NCBI GenBank assembly: GCA_030824275.1
Contig: JAVBXY010000038.1
Coordinates: 300,219 to 364,218 of the forward strand
Reading direction: 5' to 3'
DNA from: Rhodocyclaceae bacterium
GTDB taxonomy: Bacteria > Pseudomonadota > Gammaproteobacteria > Burkholderiales > Rhodocyclaceae
DNA: 64,000 nucleotides
Under the pieces are notes generated by a model. It saw only the letters and a program-made list of their open reading frames with translations, was not told the DNA's origin and made no database searches. Positions within the stretch are counted from its first letter, which is position 1; each line of letters starts with the position of its first letter. Of this stretch, positions 47,663 to 56,284 are shown piece after piece. A program made the position numbers and the translations under genes.

Positions 47663-48963
47663 GTCTGGTCCCGCGCTCACTCCTGTGGCGCACCTTTCTG
47701 CTCGTCGCCCTGCTGATGCTGTTGTCGGTGGCGGCCTGGTTCGCCATCTTCAATACCTATGAACGCGAACCCCGCGCCCGGCAGCTGGCGCAGACCCTCG
47801 CCAGCGTCGCCAACCTGACTCGCGCGGCGCTGATCTCCGCCCGCAGCGATGCCCGCCGCGAACTGCTGAAGGAACTGTCGGATCGCGAAGGCATCCACAT
47901 TTACCCGGCCGATGCCGACGAGCAGGTGACACCGCTACCCGACCGCCCCTTCCTGCATCGCGTCGAAGAACTGGTCCGCGAGCAGCTCGGCCCGGATACC
48001 CGGCTGACGCTGGAGCGTGAGGGCGAACGGGCCCTGTTCGTCAGCTTCCGCATCGAGGACGACGCCTACTGGGTGGCCCTGCCCCGCGAGCGTGCGGAAC
48101 GCATATTTCCCATCGGCTGGCTGGGCTGGGGCGGTGCGGCGCTGCTGCTGTCGCTGGCCGGCGCCTGGCTGATCGTCTTCCGCATCACCCGCCCGCTCAA
48201 GGCCCTGCAAACCGCCGCGCGAAAAGTTGGCGCTGGCGAGACGCCGCCGCCGCTGCCGGAATCCGGTCCGACCGAAATCGCCACCGTCGCCCACGCCTTC
48301 AACCAGATGAGCGCCGACCTGGCCCGCCTCGACCAGGATCGGGCGCTGATCCTCGCCGGCATCTCCCACGACCTGCGCACGCCCCTGACGCGCCTGCGCA
48401 TGGGCATCGAGATGTCCGCCGATGAATTCCTGAAGGACGGCATGAGCGCCGACGTCGAGGAGATGGACAAGACCATCGGCCAGTTCCTCGACTTTGCCCG
48501 CTCGGACGGCGGCGAGGCGGTCGTGGAAATCGACGTCGCCGCGCTGCTCGATGAGTTGGCTTTGCAATACCGGCGACGCGGTTTCGCCGTCGAATTCGCC
48601 GTCCCGCCAGCGCCGACTTTTTTGACGGCGCGCCCCCAGGCCCTGCGCCGCGCCGTCGCCAACCTGATCGACAACGCCCTGCGCTATGCCGGCCACGAGC
48701 AGCCGGTGGAACTGGCTACGGCGCAGCAGAAGAACGAGTTGCTCATCGAAGTCCGCGATCGCGGTCCCGGCATTCCCGCAGAGGAAATGGAGCGCATGAA
48801 GCGCCCCTTCACCCGCCTCGACGACGCCCGCAGCAATGCGGTTGGCGCCGGACTGGGCCTGGCCATCGTGGATCGCATCGTCCGCGCCCATGGCGGCCGT
48901 TTCGAGTTACTGGCCAGGGATGGCGGCGGCCTGGCCGCCCGTGTTACCCTCCCCGCGCCATGA
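47659..48963 (+). CDS. envZ: EnvZ-type osmosensing histidine kinase
   Basis: A 434-residue sensor: TM1 (LLWRTFLLVALLMLLSVAAWFAIF), short periplasmic domain, TM2 (GWLGWGGAALLLSLAGAWLIVF), HAMP (RITRPLKALQTAARKVGAG), His box GISHDLRTPLTRLRMGIEM, N box NLIDNALRYAGHEQP and G box [18 protein letters not shown]. Two dispersed-motif copies lie within: one encodes RKVGAGETP in HAMP (48222-48237), the other PPAPTFL before the ATPase (48606-48621). Coupled by overlap to ompR and to the hemoglobin gene. Confidence 0.92.
   Translation: MSLVPRSLLWRTFLLVALLMLLSVAAWFAIFNTYEREPRARQLAQTLASVANLTRAALISARSDARRELLKELSDREGIHIYPADADEQVTPLPDRPFLHRVEELVREQLGPDTRLTLEREGERALFVSFRIEDDAYWVALPRERAERIFPIGWLGWGGAALLLSLAGAWLIVFRITRPLKALQTAARKVGAGETPPPLPESGPTEIATVAHAFNQMSADLARLDQDRALILAGISHDLRTPLTRLRMGIEMSADEFLKDGMSADVEEMDKTIGQFLDFARSDGGEAVVEIDVAALLDELALQYRRRGFAVEFAVPPAPTFLTARPQALRRAVANLIDNALRYAGHEQPVELATAQQKNELLIEVRDRGPGIPAEEMERMKRPFTRLDDARSNAVGAGLGLAIVDRIVRAHGGRFELLARDGGGLAARVTLPAP
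48222..48237 (-). repeat. Dispersed motif, one mismatch (inside envZ, HAMP)
   Basis: Reverse orientation, AAAAGTTGGCGCTGGC on the + strand, followed by GAGACGCC. Encodes RKVGAGETP. Confidence 0.85.
48606..48621 (+). repeat. Dispersed 16-bp motif, exact copy (inside envZ)
   Basis: GCCAGCGCCGACTTTT preceded by GCCGTCCC. Encodes PPAPTF, 370 bases from the inverse copy in the same gene. Confidence 0.9.
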
Positions 48964-49376
48964 ATACCCAAACCAACGAACTCCCTACCGTCACTCCCTA
49001 CAGCCTGATCGGCGGCGAAGCCGGCGTGCGCGCCTTGGTCAAGCGTTTCTACGAGCTGATGGATACCTTGCCGGAGACTTACGGCATCCGCAAAATGCAC
49101 GCACCAGACCTGGGCGGCGCCGAGGAAAAGCTGTTCATGTACCTCACCGGTTGGCTCGGCGGACCGCAACTCTATGTGGATAAATTCGGCCACCCGATGC
49201 TGCGGGCGCGGCATCTGCCCTTCTCCATCGGCACGGCGGAAGCGGAGCAATGGATGTTCTGCATGCGCCAAGCCATGGCCGACACCGTCGCCGACGAACG
49301 CCTGCGCGCGGCATTGGACAAGGCCCTCTACGACCTCGCCGGGCACATGCGCAACAAGGACGACCGGGCCGGCTGA
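48960..49376 (+). CDS. Group II truncated hemoglobin
   Basis: A 138-residue 2-on-2 globin: LIGGEAGVRALVKRFYELMDTLPE, the group II block EEKLFMYLTGWLGGPQLYVDKFGHPMLRARHLPF with proximal His (FGHP) and Trp (WMFCMRQAM). It may bind O2 or NO. ATGA overlap with envZ (48960-48963) shows cotranslation with ompR-envZ, an unusual partner set. Confidence 0.9.
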   Translation: MNTQTNELPTVTPYSLIGGEAGVRALVKRFYELMDTLPETYGIRKMHAPDLGGAEEKLFMYLTGWLGGPQLYVDKFGHPMLRARHLPFSIGTAEAEQWMFCMRQAMADTVADERLRAALDKALYDLAGHMRNKDDRAG

Positions 49377-49415
49377 GCGCCGGTCAAACAGGCCCGCCGC
49401 TCCCGGCGCGACTGA

Positions 49416-50543
49416 TCAGAGATCCCGGCTGGCGGCCATCCGCCGCAAGACCTTGGCCTGTCGATGCCGGGCCATCAGGCGCGGATCGGTGACGATGACA
49501 CCGATGGTTTCGCCGATCACCATCACCACACCGAGCACCGGCAGCACCAGCATCAGGCCGGGAATCCCCGCCACGGCACCGCCGACGAAAATCATCAGCA
49601 CGGTGATCAGCGGATGCAGTTCCAGGCTCTTGCCGATGGTCAGCGGCATGTAGAGAAAATCGTCGAGCAGGCGAACGAAGACGAACAATGCTACCGACCA
49701 ATAGGCCATACCCGGGTCGCCGGGGAAATCAGTGGCCGCCACCAGCACCACCAGCAGGCCGCCGGCAATCGAGCCGACATAGGGAATCCATGCCAAGACG
49801 GCGCAGATCGTACCCAGTGCCAAGGCACCCGGCATGCCCATGATCCACAGGCCGATGGCCAGGGTCAGGGTGTCGAGGATGGTCAGCTTGATCAGGCCCT
49901 GGAAGTAAGCACGGGAGGTCTGGTCCACTTCGTGCAACAGATAAAGGGACTTCTCGAAAAAGGCATTGGGCACGGCGGCGCCGAGGAAATGCTTGAAGCG
50001 ACTGCCGTCCTTGAGGAAGAAGAAGGCCAGGAAAGGCGCCAGCATCAGCGAGGGCGTCCACGCCGCGATAGCCATGGCCACTGGTTGTAGGTTTTCGGCG
50101 ACATTGCCGCCGCCATGCTGGATGCGTTCGGCGACCGTGTCCGCCAGTCGTGCCCGTGCCAGCGGCGCCCAACTGGCCTCCAGGCTGCGCAGGGAACTGT
50201 CGAGAAGCTTGAGTCCGCCATCCACATAGCGCGTCACGGTATCGTGCCAGGCCGAGATGTGTTCCGTGACCCAGGGCGCCAGCGCGATGCCGACGGCTGC
50301 CAGCAGCACGAGAAACACCAGCGTGACGACACTCGCCGCCGCATCGTGGCCGACGCCGCGATGGATCAGCCACTGCATCGGCGGATAGAGGAAGTAATAC
50401 AGGATCAGCGCGAGCAGGAAAGGCACCACCAGCCAGAGGATCTTCTGGAAGAAGAACAGCAGCAGGCAGGTGACGGCGATGATCGCGATCCAGACCACCG
50501 GCCCGGCGCTGGCGCGAACGCTGTGGCTGGTGCTGGCGCTCAT
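49416..50543 (-). CDS. AI-2E family transporter (PerM-like)
   Basis: A 375-residue membrane protein with about eight segments: IIAVTCLLLFFFQKILWLVVPFLLALILYYFLYP, MLAPFLAFFFLKDGSRFKHF, AYFQGLIKLTILDTLTLAIGLWIMG, ALGTICAVLAWIPYVGSIAGGLLVVLVAA and GIPGLMLVLPVLGVVMVIGETIGV. The PxxG-style pattern (FFLKDG; IPYVG) marks the PerM/TqsA family, which exports signals or other solutes; substrate unknown here. Overlaps the cyclic-nucleotide-domain gene by four bases. Confidence 0.87.
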   Translation of the reverse strand: MSASTSHSVRASAGPVVWIAIIAVTCLLLFFFQKILWLVVPFLLALILYYFLYPPMQWLIHRGVGHDAAASVVTLVFLVLLAAVGIALAPWVTEHISAWHDTVTRYVDGGLKLLDSSLRSLEASWAPLARARLADTVAERIQHGGGNVAENLQPVAMAIAAWTPSLMLAPFLAFFFLKDGSRFKHFLGAAVPNAFFEKSLYLLHEVDQTSRAYFQGLIKLTILDTLTLAIGLWIMGMPGALALGTICAVLAWIPYVGSIAGGLLVVLVAATDFPGDPGMAYWSVALFVFVRLLDDFLYMPLTIGKSLELHPLITVLMIFVGGAVAGIPGLMLVLPVLGVVMVIGETIGVIVTDPRLMARHRQAKVLRRMAASRDL

Positions 50544-51019
50544 AGGTGCTGGAATGCCTCGGCGGCAATGGCCATTTCGCGCATGCGGGCGCCGACGTGG
50601 CGGGCCAGCTCGCGATAAATTTTCGAGGCGATGCGGGCGTGGGTATCGAGCAGGCCGAGGAAGTCGGCACGGAAGAACACCGCCACGGTGCAGGCCGTAT
50701 CGGCACGCGCCTGGGCCATGCGCGGCGCGTTGTCGAGCAGCGCCAGTTCGCCGAAGAAGGTGCCGGCGGTCAGCGTCGCGATGCGTCCGCCATGCGGATC
50801 GCCCTGGCGGCAGATCAGCACGTCACCGTCCAGCACGATGTAGATGGCCTGGCCTTCATCGCCGGCGTCGAAAATGATTTCGTCGGACTGATATTGCCGC
50901 TCATGCAGCAGGCTGTCGAGGATGCGCAGCTCGGAGGGCGTCAGGCTGACGAAGAGCGAAAGCCGGCGCAGGCTGTCGAGGCGCGGGGAGGCGGATTGCG
51001 GACGGAAGGGATTGAGCAC
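50540..51019 (-). CDS. Cyclic nucleotide-binding domain protein
   Basis: A 159-residue protein formed by a single cNMP-binding domain: LFVSLTPSELRILDSLLHERQY, IIFDAGDEGQAIYIVLDGDVLICR, GTFFGELALLDNAPRMAQARA (phosphate-binding cassette) and ADFLGLLDTHARIASKIYRELARHV. No DNA-binding HTH is seen, so it may sense a nucleotide or regulate the coupled permease. GTG 51019 has AGG seven bases upstream; the alternative GTG is at 51052. Confidence 0.82.
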   Translation of the reverse strand: MLNPFRPQSASPRLDSLRRLSLFVSLTPSELRILDSLLHERQYQSDEIIFDAGDEGQAIYIVLDGDVLICRQGDPHGGRIATLTAGTFFGELALLDNAPRMAQARADTACTVAVFFRADFLGLLDTHARIASKIYRELARHVGARMREMAIAAEAFQHL

Positions 51020-51102
51020 GGCGGGACCTGGGAAATGAGTCGGAGCGGGCACAGGAAAGGATCGAACGGATGGCGCATTCTAATTCAAGCCGCCGGTACG
51101 AT

Positions 51103-51137
51103 TCTTCATATTAACGTCATACCCGCCCACTAGCATG
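51103..51137 (+). promoter_or_regulatory. Pho-box-like element and promoter
   Basis: TTCTTCAT-ATTA-ACGTCAT (51103-51121): the two TCAT halves are 11 bases apart with an A/T spacer, as in CTGTCAT-N4-CTGTCAT. TAGCAT at 51132-51137, ten bases further, fits a -10 box with the Pho box replacing the -35. The ATG of the phytase-like gene lies 28 bases downstream. Confidence 0.55.
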
Positions 51138-51165
51138 CGTCGGTCCCCACACCACGAGAACCGTC

Positions 51166-52545
51166 ATGCAAACTATCCGTCGTCTGTCCATGGCTGCCGT
51201 TCTGGCCGCCGCCTTTCCCCTGGCCGCCTCCGCCCAGATCGCATTCCCGGCCACCCTGGTCGGTCACGCTGCCCTGCCGGCCAAAAGCTTCATCGCGCCC
51301 CCCAAGGACGCACCCGACAGCCTGAAGACCTCGGGCAAATACACTACCGCCGACAGCCACCGCGAGGACCGCATCGAATCCATTCCCGGCAGTTCCTATC
51401 TGTCGGCCAAGGACGCGCCCAAGCCCACCGGCATCAGCCTGCCCTTCAAGGGCCAGCCGGTGCAGGGCTTCTCCGGCATCAAGGCCATGAAGGACGGCAG
51501 CTACTGGGTGCTTTCCGACAACGGCTACGGCAGCAAGGCCAACTCCCCCGATGCCATGCTGATGTTCCATCACGTCAAACCCGACTGGAAGACCGGCGCC
51601 GTCAAGCGCGTGGCCAGTGTTTTCCTCCATGACCCGGACAAGAAGGCCCCATTCCTCATCGTCAATGAGGGCACCAAACAGCGTTACCTGACCGGTGCCG
51701 ACTTCGACATCGAGTCCATCCAGTTCATCGGCGACCACGTCTGGTTCGGCGACGAGCTGGGCCCCTACCTCATCAAGACCGATCGCAAGGGCAAGGTACT
51801 GGCCGTGTTCGAGACCAAGCTCGACGGCAAGACCCTGCGTTCCCCCGACCACTATTCCGTCAGCACGCCGGCCACCGTGCCCGCCGCTGCCGGCTTCTCT
51901 ACGCCGGTACGCCGTTCCCGTGGCTACGAGGGCATGGCCTCTTCCAAGGACGGCCAGTTCCTTTACCCGCTGCTGGAAGGCCCTCTCTGGAACGAAGCCG
52001 ACAAGAAATGGGAAACCAAGGAAAATCGTGAATACCTGCGCATCCTTGAGTTCAATGCCGCCAAGAGCGAATGGACCGGCCGCTCCTGGAAGTACGCCCT
52101 GGAGCTGAACGGCAACAACATTGGCGACTTCAACATGATCGATGCCGACACCGGCCTCATCATCGAGCGCGACAACGGCGAAGGCCTGCCGGAGACCGCC
52201 TGCAACGGCCCGGCCCGCCCGGACTGCCAGAACGTGCCCGCCAAGTTCAAGCGCGTCTACAAGATCAGCCTCAAGGATGCCGATGCCGACGGCTTCGTGC
52301 GCAAGATCGGCTACGTGGACCTGATGGATATCAAAGATCCCAAAGGCGTGGCCAAAGTGGGCGGCAAGGATGGAAAATTCACATTCCCCTTCGTCACCAT
52401 CGAGGACGTGGATGCGGTGGACGCCGAGCACATTGTCGTCGCCAACGACAACAACCTGCCCTACTCCAGCGGTCGCCAGCTCGGGAAGAACGACGACAAC
52501 GAGTTCATCCTGCTGCACGTGCCCGAGCTGTTGAACGCTCGTTGA
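51166..52545 (+). CDS. Periplasmic phytase-like esterase
   Basis: A 459-residue secreted protein: signal peptide (SMAAVLAAAFPLAASAQ), then a beta-propeller esterase-like phytase domain with QGFSGIKAMKDGSYWVLSDNGYGSKANSPDAML, FGDELGPYLIKTDRKGKVL, RGYEGMASSKDGQFLYPLLEGP and VTIEDVDAVDAEHIVVANDNNLPYSSGR, the family's metal-ligand segments. Such enzymes release phosphate from organic esters. Pho-box-like promoter upstream; histidine phosphatase gene 19 bases downstream. Confidence 0.88.
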   Translation: MQTIRRLSMAAVLAAAFPLAASAQIAFPATLVGHAALPAKSFIAPPKDAPDSLKTSGKYTTADSHREDRIESIPGSSYLSAKDAPKPTGISLPFKGQPVQGFSGIKAMKDGSYWVLSDNGYGSKANSPDAMLMFHHVKPDWKTGAVKRVASVFLHDPDKKAPFLIVNEGTKQRYLTGADFDIESIQFIGDHVWFGDELGPYLIKTDRKGKVLAVFETKLDGKTLRSPDHYSVSTPATVPAAAGFSTPVRRSRGYEGMASSKDGQFLYPLLEGPLWNEADKKWETKENREYLRILEFNAAKSEWTGRSWKYALELNGNNIGDFNMIDADTGLIIERDNGEGLPETACNGPARPDCQNVPAKFKRVYKISLKDADADGFVRKIGYVDLMDIKDPKGVAKVGGKDGKFTFPFVTIEDVDAVDAEHIVVANDNNLPYSSGRQLGKNDDNEFILLHVPELLNAR

Positions 52546-52564
52546 ATCCGGAGGACAGCGAACC

Positions 52565-53254
52565 ATGAAAACCATGAAGAACGTGATCGCCGTCCTCCTC
52601 GCCTGTCTCGCCGCCGTTGCCCTCACGGCGAAGGCGGAAGAGCAGGTGCTGGACATTTACCTCGTGCGCCACGGACAGACCCAGTGGAATCTGGAGAAAC
52701 GCCTCCAGGGCGGCACGGACAATCCGCTCAACGACACCGGCCGTCGCCAGGCCGCCGAACTGGCGGAAAGGCTCGCCGGCGTGCCTTTCACCCACATATA
52801 CAGCAGTGGCCTGCAACGGGCGAAAGAAACCGCAGCCGCCTTCGCCGGCAAGACGCCGGTGACGGCCCTGCCCGCCCTCAACAAACGTTCCTTCGGCAAG
52901 TTCGAAGGTATCTTCGAGGACGAACGCAGCGCGGCACTCTTCGCCGAGTTCAAGCAGCGTGGCACGGTGTTGAACGACGGCCTGGACGGCGGGGAGTCCC
53001 TGCAAAGCCAGGCAGACCGGGTCAAGGCTGCCGTTGCACAGATGTTCGCCAGGCACCAGAGCGGCAGTATCGCCATCGTCGCCCACGGGGGGGTAAACCC
53101 GCTGGCCCTGGCGGCGCTGCTGGACATCCCGGTGGCCGAAGCCGTGGCCCGCATCAAGCAGGGCAACGACGAGGTCTATCTGGTGCGCCTGCGCCCCGGC
53201 CGGGCACCGTCGATCTGGAAGCAGGTGGTGCGTACCACCCTGGAGCAGCTTTAA
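52565..53254 (+). CDS. Secreted histidine phosphatase (phosphoglycerate-mutase-like)
   Basis: A 229-residue protein with a signal peptide (NVIAVLLACLAAVALTAKA) and branch-1 histidine phosphatase motifs: YLVRHGQTQWNLEKRLQGGTDNPL (RHG nucleophile), YSSGLQRAKETA, RSFGKFEGI and VAHGGVNPLALA. With the phytase-like gene it would free phosphate outside the inner membrane. Its stop overlaps the convergent TAXI gene by four bases. Confidence 0.87.
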   Translation: MKTMKNVIAVLLACLAAVALTAKAEEQVLDIYLVRHGQTQWNLEKRLQGGTDNPLNDTGRRQAAELAERLAGVPFTHIYSSGLQRAKETAAAFAGKTPVTALPALNKRSFGKFEGIFEDERSAALFAEFKQRGTVLNDGLDGGESLQSQADRVKAAVAQMFARHQSGSIAIVAHGGVNPLALAALLDIPVAEAVARIKQGNDEVYLVRLRPGRAPSIWKQVVRTTLEQL

Positions 53255-54618
53255 GCTTTGCTGGACACTTCGCCACCCCGACGCCACTGGGCCTGCAATT
53301 GCCCCAAATGCCCACGGGTCGCGTCCAGCGTGGCGATCAGCGTGCCGAGCAGGGCCGGATCGTCCAGCGTGACTTCGCCATAGCGCTCCAGCACCTGGGC
53401 CTTCATCGCCCCCAGCGTCGCCATGTGCCGCCCCAGCAGGGCGCTGTCGTGACGGCCCTCCGCGACCATGCGGGCGACGTCGGCCTCGATGGCCGCCACT
53501 TCCGCGAGGCGCCCATGAAATTCCGCATCCTCGCGCATCGGTGCTGGCGGCGGGCCGCGAAACCATTTGAGCAGCACGAGCAGGGTCGACAAGACCGTCA
53601 TGATCAGGCCGAAGGCACTTTGCAGGCGGTCCCAGGTCTGGGCGGACAGGACCGGATCGTGGCGGTTCATGAACTGGATCGTTCCCGCCGACAGCGGATA
53701 GCCCGAGGGTTCGGCGATGGTCTTCTCGTCGAAGCGCATCCGCAGCCGGGATTCGAGCGACGGGCTGTACAGCGCCTCCAGGGTTTTGGCGATGGCACGC
53801 GGTTCCACCTTGGGATGGGCGACCAGATGAAGATTCACACCCACCGTACGGATATCCCGTTCGGGTACAGGAGGCAGCACGTTGTACATATAGGCGAGCA
53901 CCTTCTGGTCGGCCACCCATGCCTGCCGCGTGGCCATGGCGGCGGGGAACGGCACCTCGATCAGACGATAGCCACGTTCGCGCACCAGGAAGTCACCCAG
54001 ATAGGACGGCGCGAAGGAGAGATTCACGATGGCGTCCGGCAACTTCTCGGGACGCATCTCGATCAGCGCCTCGTTGCCGTGGTCGGTATCCACATAGTTC
54101 ACGCCGGCCGTCAGCCCCGAGAACTCGAGGATCTGTCGGGCGATCACCTGCGTCCCGCCGTCGTGGCTGCCCAGGTTGATGAACTTGCCATTCAGGTCTG
54201 CGATGCCGTTGATGCCGGGCTTGACGAAGAAATGCACCAGCTCGGCCCCCACGGTCGCCACGTGGGTCACGTTCGGAAAGCTCGCATCCAGGCCGCCCTG
54301 GACGAAGGCCAGGTCAAGTTCGCCGGCATTCACCAGCTCCAGGGCTTCCATGGTGCCGGTGGTCGGCCGGATGCGCAGATGGACACCGTGATTGCGGGCC
54401 TCGTCCTGCAATGCCTTGGTCACGTAGTGACGATTGCCGATGATGTTGCCGCCGGTGACGCGCAGCTCGAAGCGGCGCGGCATCAGTTCGTAGAGGAAAT
54501 AGGCGCCGAGGCCGAGCAGGCCCAGCACCAGCAAGGCAGCGGCGGCCAAGCGCAGTGGCCGCGTGCGCTGTACGCGATCCAGCGCGGCATGGAGGATTTT
54601 TTCGGCTTCGTTGGCCAT
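53251..54618 (-). CDS. TAXI-family solute-binding protein with membrane anchors
   Basis: A 455-residue protein: TM1 (LRLAAAALLVLGLLGLGAYFLY), a TAXI-type substrate domain (TGGNIIGNRHYVTKALQDEARNHGVHLRIRPTTGTMEALELVNAGELDLAFVQGG; INLGSHDGGTQVIARQIL), TM2 near residue 335 (FGLIMTVLSTLLVLLKWF) and a cytoplasmic helical tail. TRAP transporters use TAXI proteins, but no TRAP permease gene is here, and the anchoring on both sides is unusual. TAATG overlap with the upstream PstS-like gene. Confidence 0.85.
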   Translation of the reverse strand: MANEAEKILHAALDRVQRTRPLRLAAAALLVLGLLGLGAYFLYELMPRRFELRVTGGNIIGNRHYVTKALQDEARNHGVHLRIRPTTGTMEALELVNAGELDLAFVQGGLDASFPNVTHVATVGAELVHFFVKPGINGIADLNGKFINLGSHDGGTQVIARQILEFSGLTAGVNYVDTDHGNEALIEMRPEKLPDAIVNLSFAPSYLGDFLVRERGYRLIEVPFPAAMATRQAWVADQKVLAYMYNVLPPVPERDIRTVGVNLHLVAHPKVEPRAIAKTLEALYSPSLESRLRMRFDEKTIAEPSGYPLSAGTIQFMNRHDPVLSAQTWDRLQSAFGLIMTVLSTLLVLLKWFRGPPPAPMREDAEFHGRLAEVAAIEADVARMVAEGRHDSALLGRHMATLGAMKAQVLERYGEVTLDDPALLGTLIATLDATRGHLGQLQAQWRRGGEVSSKA

Positions 54619-55451
54619 TAATACACCCGCATCAGGCCGTGGCGTTCGACGATGTCCTGCCCCGGCGGACTGCGAACGAAGTCGAGAAAGGCCGCCACCT
54701 CTGGCCGGGGCGCGCCCTGCACCACATAGTAGAAAGGCCGGGTCAGCGGATAGCTGCCCGACAGCACGCTCCCCCTCGAGGGCAGGATACCTTCCACGGC
54801 CAGCGGCGCCATGCCCTGAGGCAGGCGGTGAAAGGAGAAATAGCCGATAGTGCCAATACTGCCGCGCTCCAGCCTCAGGGCCTTGGTCATGGCGTCCCCG
54901 TCGGCGACCCGACCTACTTCGTCCGGTATATCGTCCGCATCGAGGACCAGTTCGCGGAATGCGTGAAACTCGGCGGATGCGTCACGGCTCATGTGCAATG
55001 GATGCACCGGAACCGGCGCTCCGCCCAGTTCCTTCCAGTTGGTGACCTGGCCCATGAACAGGCGACGGATCGCGGATAGGGATGTGGTGCTCACGCCACA
55101 GGAGGCATGGGCATGGAACACCAGGGCATCCTTGCCGATGATATAGGTACGGGTGTCGGCCGTTTCCTCGTAGCGGTCGGGCAGGCGGGTCATCGCGGCG
55201 ATATCGACGCCGCCGCGTTTCACGGCCACGAGGCCCGCCAACACGCCGCCGCCTTCGACCACCAGTTCGACATCGGGACGCACTGCGGCAAAGGCCCGCG
55301 CCAGATCCCGCGACAGGGCCACCATGGCCGTCGCGCCGGCAATCATCAGGGAAGATTGCTCGATGCCGGTGCGGAAAGGCCAGGTGAAGCCGCTGAGCGT
55401 CGCCCCCATGCCCAGCGCTGCCAGACCTTGCAAGGCCTGCCGGCGCTTCAT
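54618..55451 (-). CDS. PstS-like phosphate-binding protein, copy 1
   Basis: A 277-residue periplasmic binding protein (PBP-like-2 fold): N-terminal RRQALQGLAALGMGATL export signal with twin Arg, SSLMIAGATAMVALSRDLARAF, GLVAVKRGGVDIAAMTR, LSAIRRLFMGQVTNWKELGG and RGSIGTIGYFSFHRLP, ending PPGQDIVERHGLMRVY. Homologous to its neighbour at 55448, a tandem pair with diverged sequence. Pst permease genes are missing, so it may sense phosphate or serve a distant transporter. Confidence 0.8.
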   Translation of the reverse strand: MKRRQALQGLAALGMGATLSGFTWPFRTGIEQSSLMIAGATAMVALSRDLARAFAAVRPDVELVVEGGGVLAGLVAVKRGGVDIAAMTRLPDRYEETADTRTYIIGKDALVFHAHASCGVSTTSLSAIRRLFMGQVTNWKELGGAPVPVHPLHMSRDASAEFHAFRELVLDADDIPDEVGRVADGDAMTKALRLERGSIGTIGYFSFHRLPQGMAPLAVEGILPSRGSVLSGSYPLTRPFYYVVQGAPRPEVAAFLDFVRSPPGQDIVERHGLMRVY

Positions 55452-56284
55452 GGCTTGCCTCCGCTGGTCTCGATGGCTTCGAGGCCGTGCTCGCGGACGA
55501 TGGCACGGCCACGCGGCAAGGACAGCGCAAAATCCAGAAACCGACGCACCGCCGGCGTCGGCGTCTCGAGATGGACCAGAAGGATCTCGCGGCGAATTAC
55601 CTGCGCCTGGCGCGTCCCACCGCCGGCAGGCGAGCTCCAGACCAAGGGCACCTTGACCCGTGTGTCCACCAGTTCCCGCGCCAGATAGCCGATGGCGCCG
55701 CGCTGCGTAGCCACGCCTTCGCGCACCTGGTCGCTGGTCAGGATGCGCGCCTGGGGCGTGACCATCAGACGCCCCATGAGCTGCGTATTCCAGATTTCCC
55801 CCGTGCCCGACAGAGGGCCGTGGGCCATCACCACCACCGGCAGATCGGGACCGCCAAGCTGCTTCCAGTTGCTGATCTTGCCGCTGAACAGGTCGCGCAA
55901 CTGGACCACGCTCAGGCTCGTCAGCGGATTGGCCGGATGAACCACCGGCAGGATGCGGTCATAGCCCAGCGGTGTGGCGACCAGACGCTTGCCAGCGGAG
56001 GTCGCCAGCTTTTGCTGGTCGGCGCCGACCGGGCTGGAGCTCAGGGCGATGTCGATGGTGTCGTGGATCAGTGCCTTGATGCCCAGCACGCTGGGCCCGC
56101 CCTCGACGGTGATCACCGCATTCGGCTGTTCGGCCATGAAGGCCTCGGCGAGCGCGCGGATCACCGGCACGGCGGTATTCGAGCCGCGCAGATGCACGAC
56201 CACCCGCTCGCCCTCCGCTGCCGCGCCGACATTCCCGACGAGGGTCAGCAGCGCAGCAACGCCGGCAAGCAGCCAACGTCTCAT
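55448..56284 (-). CDS. PstS-like phosphate-binding protein, copy 2
   Basis: A 278-residue protein with a signal peptide (WLLAGVAALLTLVGNVGAAA) and VVVHLRGSNTAVPVIRALAEAF, VEGGPSVLGIKALIHDTIDIALSSS, LRDLFSGKISNWKQLGG and QRGAIGYLARELV. ATG 56284 overlaps the thpR stop by one base; the TTG at 56302 is less likely. Its stop overlaps copy 1 (ATGA). Confidence 0.8.
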   Translation of the reverse strand: MRRWLLAGVAALLTLVGNVGAAAEGERVVVHLRGSNTAVPVIRALAEAFMAEQPNAVITVEGGPSVLGIKALIHDTIDIALSSSPVGADQQKLATSAGKRLVATPLGYDRILPVVHPANPLTSLSVVQLRDLFSGKISNWKQLGGPDLPVVVMAHGPLSGTGEIWNTQLMGRLMVTPQARILTSDQVREGVATQRGAIGYLARELVDTRVKVPLVWSSPAGGGTRQAQVIRREILLVHLETPTPAVRRFLDFALSLPRGRAIVREHGLEAIETSGGKP

